Position numbers and translations under genes: made by a program. From assembly GCF_004303025.1 (NCBI RefSeq), contig NZ_PJQW01000008.1, forward strand, positions 108,648-172,647: DNA of 64,000 nucleotides, given 5' to 3'. Origin of the DNA: Flavobacterium sp. J27. GTDB taxonomy: Bacteria; Bacteroidota; Bacteroidia; Flavobacteriales; Flavobacteriaceae. Below, one piece after another: positions 60,830-64,000 of this stretch (position 1 is the stretch's first letter; every line of letters begins with the position of its first letter). The notes under the pieces are model-generated. The model was not told the origin of the DNA and searched no databases. It saw only the letters and a list, made by a program, of their open reading frames with translations.

Positions 60830-61417
60830 TTATTCTTTAAATACCATATCAATGCACATTACTGCCGATACAATCAAAGGTCTTAAATTATCTTCAGGAG
60901 CTACGGTTTCATTTATATTGATAACATAATTATCAGCACTAGTAAAAAGTTCTTTACCTATTCCTGCCCATTTTTTAGAAACAGTAGCTACTTCTTTACC
61001 ATGTTGTAAAAATTTAAAGTCCCAACCTGTCCATTTTCCTTGTAAGGTACATAAATGTTTATCTTGATTATCATGTAATTCGAATTTCCCTCCAAAAGAA
61101 AAGAATTTTTGTTTGAATACACCAATTCTCTTATCATTTTCATCAAAAACTTCAACATCTGATCTAAATACAGTAACGCCTCTTTTAATGCTTAGCATTT
61201 TTTTACCTTGATCGTCACTAATCACAATATGGAAAGAAGTCATTCGTTTATAATCAGTAAAACGGAATATTTTAGTAAAGAAACCTAAATTAGGCTCTCT
61301 ACAAGTCATCATCAACGTACCTGTTTCAGGATTGAAAATATCATAATTGTTTGATGCTTTGAACATGCCAACATGCTCTTTAACAAGAAATACATTCTTG
61401 GATAAAATTGGATTCAT
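60830..61417 (-). CDS. LURP-one/scramblase-like barrel protein
   Basis: The 195-residue protein has no signal peptide. It shows strands with YDIFNPETGTLMMTCREP, FRFTDYKRMTSFHIVISDDQGKKMLSIKRG, DVEVFDENDKRIGVFKQKF and a C-terminal hydrophobic helix (LIVSAVMCIDMVFKE). This is the LURP-one-related / phospholipid-scramblase-like (Tubby-fold) family. The bacterial role is not established. Own terminator. Confidence 0.85.
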   Translation of the reverse strand: MNPILSKNVFLVKEHVGMFKASNNYDIFNPETGTLMMTCREPNLGFFTKIFRFTDYKRMTSFHIVISDDQGKKMLSIKRGVTVFRSDVEVFDENDKRIGVFKQKFFSFGGKFELHDNQDKHLCTLQGKWTGWDFKFLQHGKEVATVSKKWAGIGKELFTSADNYVININETVAPEDNLRPLIVSAVMCIDMVFKE

Positions 61418-61453
61418 ATATTTAATTTAATTGCTTTAATTGGATTTCAAATT

Positions 61454-61483
61454 TTTGCGGTTGCGAAAATACAATTATCTTTA
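61454..61483 (+). promoter_or_regulatory. Promoter of the PPK2 gene
   Basis: TTTG (61454-61457), an 18-nt spacer and TATCTTTA (61476-61483), one mismatch from consensus, precede the ATG at 61501 by 17 nt. Confidence 0.5.
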
Positions 61484-61500
61484 TAAATAAAATTTACAAA

Positions 61501-62382
61501 ATGAAACATATTGATACGTCATCATTAAAAGTAACACAAACCATACAATTACATAAAATACCCACCTTTATAGATGTAGCCACTTCTGAAAAAAAGAAAG
61601 AAAAGGAACTTCAAAAAGTGAGGGAAAAACTTAGCAAACTGCAAGATAAGATGTATGCACACAATAAATATGGAGTCTTGATTTGTTTGCAAGGAATGGA
61701 TACAGCGGGAAAAGATAGTTTGATAAGAGAAGTTTTTAAAGAGTTCAATGCGCGTGGAGTAGTGGTGCATAGTTTTAAAACACCTAATAGTACTGAATTA
61801 GAACATGATTATTTATGGAGACATTATTTGGCTTTGCCAGAAAAAGGAAAATTTTCTGTTTTTAATAGAACCCATTACGAAAACGTGTTGGTTACTCGAG
61901 TACACCCTAATTATATTTTAAATGAGAATATTCCAGGAATTGAAAAGGTTGAAGATATTACTCCTGCATTTTGGGATAACCGTTTTGAAAGTATCAATGC
62001 ATTTGAAAAACATATCGCTACCAATGGTATTATTGTTTTAAAATTTTATTTGCATTTAAGTAAAGAAGAGCAAAGGCAACGTTTGTTGAGAAGATTAGAA
62101 ACTGAAAAACACAATTGGAAATTTTCTCCTGGCGATTTAAAAGAACGTGAATTGTGGGATGAGTATCAAAAGTGTTATGAAGAAGCCATAAATAGAACGT
62201 CAAAAGAACATGCTCCTTGGTATATTGTTCCTGCAGATAATAAAGAAACGTGTCGATATATAGTTGCTAAAACCATTTTGGAAACACTACAGCAATATAC
62301 AGATATTAAAGAACCTGAATTAGAAGATGAAGTAAAAGAAAACATTAAAATGTATCATGACAAATTAGCTTCAGAAAAATAA
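61501..62382 (+). CDS. ppk2: Polyphosphate kinase 2 family protein
   Basis: The 293-residue P-loop kinase has Walker A GMDTAGKD (65-72), then FKTPNSTELEHDYLWRHYLALPEKGKFSVFNRTHYENVL, and Walker B-like IIVLKFYLHLSKEEQRQRLLRR. This is the PPK2 one-domain form that uses polyphosphate to phosphorylate nucleotides. The Tyr/Asn pattern near the lid suggests the class III (AMP and ADP) group, but that is inference. Monocistronic; MATE gene follows. Confidence 0.9.
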   Translation: MKHIDTSSLKVTQTIQLHKIPTFIDVATSEKKKEKELQKVREKLSKLQDKMYAHNKYGVLICLQGMDTAGKDSLIREVFKEFNARGVVVHSFKTPNSTELEHDYLWRHYLALPEKGKFSVFNRTHYENVLVTRVHPNYILNENIPGIEKVEDITPAFWDNRFESINAFEKHIATNGIIVLKFYLHLSKEEQRQRLLRRLETEKHNWKFSPGDLKERELWDEYQKCYEEAINRTSKEHAPWYIVPADNKETCRYIVAKTILETLQQYTDIKEPELEDEVKENIKMYHDKLASEK

Positions 62383-62462
62383 AAAGTTTGATAGGATTTT
62401 TTAGGAATTTGCTAAATAGGTTTGTAGAAGAATGTTTAATTTTGCAAACTTATTTTTTGTAT

Positions 62463-63848
62463 ATGCAGTTCAAAAACTACTTTCAAGAGTTTTCCTATAA
62501 TTTAAAATTGGCATACCCAATAATTTTAGGAATGTTAGGACATACCATAGTTGGTATTGTTGACAACATAATGGTTGGGAAATTAGGAGCTACAGAATTA
62601 GCTGCTGTTTCCTTAGGAAATAGTTTTGTATTTATAGCTATGTCTTTAGGAATCGGTTTTTCTACAGCAATAACACCTTTGGTAGCAGAAGCAGATGGAA
62701 AAGGAGATGTAGCCAAAGGGAGAAGTGCTTTTCATCATGGTTTGTATTTATGTACTATTTTAGGAGTGGTTCTTTTTACTATTATTTATTTTTCGAAGCC
62801 TTTAATTGCTTTTATGGGGCAACCAGCGCATGTAGTAGAATTAGCCAAACCGTATTTAGATATAGTAGCTTTTTCATTAATTCCTTTAATCATGTTTCAG
62901 GCCTATAAACAGTTTGCCGATGGAATGAGTGAAACAAAATATTCTATGTGGGCTACAATTTTAGCAAATATCACGAATGTAGGGTTAAATTATTTATTAA
63001 TTTACGGAGTTTGGATATTTCCAAAATTAGGCATTGTGGGAGCTGCTATCGGTACTATTGCTTCCCGATTTGTCATGTTAGGTTATATGCATTACATGAT
63101 GAATTTAAAAAAGAAATTTCATCCTTATTTTAAAGGATTTTCATTAAAAGAAATAAAAAGAGAGATTAATTTAAAAATAATTCGATTAGGGACACCTTCA
63201 GCGATGCAAATGTTTTTTGAAGTAGCGTTATTTACTGGTGCTATTTGGTTGTCTGGTAGTTTAGGAACAACGAGTCAAGCAGCCAATCAGGTGGCTTTAA
63301 GTTTAGCCTCATTTACTTTTATGTTTGCTATGGGGTTGAGTGTAGCGGCTATGATACGGGTAGGAAATCAAAAAGGGTTAGAAGATTATAAGAAATTGCG
63401 ATTGGTAGCGTTTTCTATTTTCTTTTTAACTATTTTATTAGAAATTGTTTTTGCGTTATTATTTGTTGTTTTTCATGATTATTTTCCTTTGTTATTTTTA
63501 AAACAAAATGATGTTTTAGGAAATCCAATTTTAGAAAATATCGAAGCAGCTGCTATTGCATCTCAATTATTATTAGTAGCCGCTATTTTTCAAATTTCTG
63601 ATGGATTGCAAGTCGTAGTTTTAGGCGCTTTAAGAGGATTACAAGATGTAAAAATTCCAATGTATATTACTTTTGTGGCTTATTGGATCATTGGTTTTCC
63701 CATTTCTATATATTTAGGGAAATTTACAAGTTTAGGTGCAGCGGGGATTTGGATAGGTCTTTTAGCAGGTTTAACAGCTGCCGCTTTATTTTTATTTGTT
63801 CGTTTTAATACGGAAACTAAAAAATTAATCCATTCCAATCATAAGTAA
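62463..63848 (+). CDS. MATE family efflux transporter
   Basis: I start at ATG 62463 (461 aa), because MQFKNYFQEFSYNLKLAYPIILGMLG is the normal N-terminus; the longer frame from 62388 adds unrelated residues. Twelve hydrophobic helices with VDNIMVGKLGATELAAVSLG and a second repeat (TSQAANQVALSLASFTF) define the NorM/MATE fold. A -7 element TAGGTTTG is at 62417-62424. It exports cationic drugs with Na+ or H+. Confidence 0.92.
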   Translation: MQFKNYFQEFSYNLKLAYPIILGMLGHTIVGIVDNIMVGKLGATELAAVSLGNSFVFIAMSLGIGFSTAITPLVAEADGKGDVAKGRSAFHHGLYLCTILGVVLFTIIYFSKPLIAFMGQPAHVVELAKPYLDIVAFSLIPLIMFQAYKQFADGMSETKYSMWATILANITNVGLNYLLIYGVWIFPKLGIVGAAIGTIASRFVMLGYMHYMMNLKKKFHPYFKGFSLKEIKREINLKIIRLGTPSAMQMFFEVALFTGAIWLSGSLGTTSQAANQVALSLASFTFMFAMGLSVAAMIRVGNQKGLEDYKKLRLVAFSIFFLTILLEIVFALLFVVFHDYFPLLFLKQNDVLGNPILENIEAAAIASQLLLVAAIFQISDGLQVVVLGALRGLQDVKIPMYITFVAYWIIGFPISIYLGKFTSLGAAGIWIGLLAGLTAAALFLFVRFNTETKKLIHSNHK

Positions 63849-63859
63849 GGTATAATTAA

Positions 63860-63867
63860 TACTTTTG
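63860..63867 (+). promoter_or_regulatory. -7 promoter element for the right-edge gene
   Basis: TACTTTTG matches TAnnTTTG exactly, 18 nt before the ATG at 63886. Confidence 0.5.
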
Positions 63868-63885
63868 TAATCTAAAAAAAGAATC

Positions 63886-64000
63886 ATGAATTTACCAAAA
63901 TTTGTTATTGCAGACAATTCCGATTTTCCAGATGATATTTTCATCATCCATTTAGATTTTCCTCAGTTTATTATTAACTTAAAAGATGATGAGGTAGAAT
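63886..64000 (+). CDS. Start of a small conserved flavobacterial protein (cut by window edge)
   Basis: The frame from ATG 63886 reads MNLPKFVIADNSDFPDDIF and continues open to the window end (38 codons). The acidic, aromatic pattern is like a short conserved hypothetical protein of Flavobacteria. The end is not visible. Confidence 0.7.
   Translation, partial: MNLPKFVIADNSDFPDDIFIIHLDFPQFIINLKDDEVE

Noticed and set aside
1..64000. tRNA genes, CRISPR arrays, insertion sequences or prophage
   Set aside because: No cloverleaf with a T-loop, no evenly spaced repeats, no transposase or integrase, and no phage structural genes are visible.

Overview
The window reads as a continuous stretch of chromosome from a member of the Flavobacteriaceae, most likely Flavobacterium or a close relative. 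The DNA is visibly AT-rich, genes lack Shine-Dalgarno sequences, and many starts are preceded by the Bacteroidota promoter signature (TTG about 19 nt before TAnnTTTG). Family-restricted genes agree with this: the DUF4295 ribosomal protein, head-GIN proteins, a FEKKY protein, a DUF2279 protein, the long GAPDH, and a SusC-style plug motif. I see no tRNA, rRNA, CRISPR array, prophage or insertion sequence, and no gene-free stretch above 300 bp. About 75 genes are supported, including two cut by the window edges and two too short for usual ORF cut-offs (205-372 and 13207-13359).

Layout. 1-8.1 kb: start of a probable ATP-grasp gene, a LolD/MacB-type ATPase with a tiny membrane protein, a methyltransferase, an HTH regulator divergent from a roadblock-like protein, a Uup-type ABC-F protein, a CocE-type hydrolase and a glycosyltransferase. 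8.2-15.3 kb: lipoylated E2, DEDDh exonuclease, FAH-family hydrolase, Hpt protein, CinA, then bL28-bL33-DUF4295 and an FtsY unit carrying a papain-fold protein. 15.3-21 kb: serine hydrolase, DciA-like protein, GAPDH, PagL-like protein and HtrA. 21.2-26 kb: a cell-wall run (DapF, MltG, lysozyme-like protein) interrupted by a repeat element. 26-33.8 kb: the dnaA operon, thioesterase, the RibD operon and PrmC. 33.8-37.7 kb: MacB-type permease, HisS, TrxB.

37.7-44.7 kb: an envelope cluster (two head-GIN proteins, PspC-domain protein, PadR, DUF4870) divergent from a DUF4442 gene, with paired palindromes in the shared promoter region, then a TIGR01777 protein and YceI. 44.9-52.3 kb: GrpE-DnaJ, a NatAB-like exporter, an MscS channel, an NtrC-type regulator without a DNA-binding domain, and a one-domain DEAD-box protein. 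52.4-57 kb: a second YceI, an MFS transporter, a second ABC-F protein and a lipoprotein. 57.2-60.7 kb: an ECF sigma operon whose anti-sigma factor and next protein both carry TonB-plug-like segments without any barrel; this is the best candidate for an undescribed system. 60.8-64 kb: LURP-one-like protein, PPK2, a MATE transporter and the start of another gene.

Most of the window is core housekeeping. The unusual material lies in the sigma/plug operon, the degenerate regulators at 50.5-52.3 kb, the PadR-linked promoter region, and the repeat element at 24.2 kb that appears to have affected the start of the next gene.
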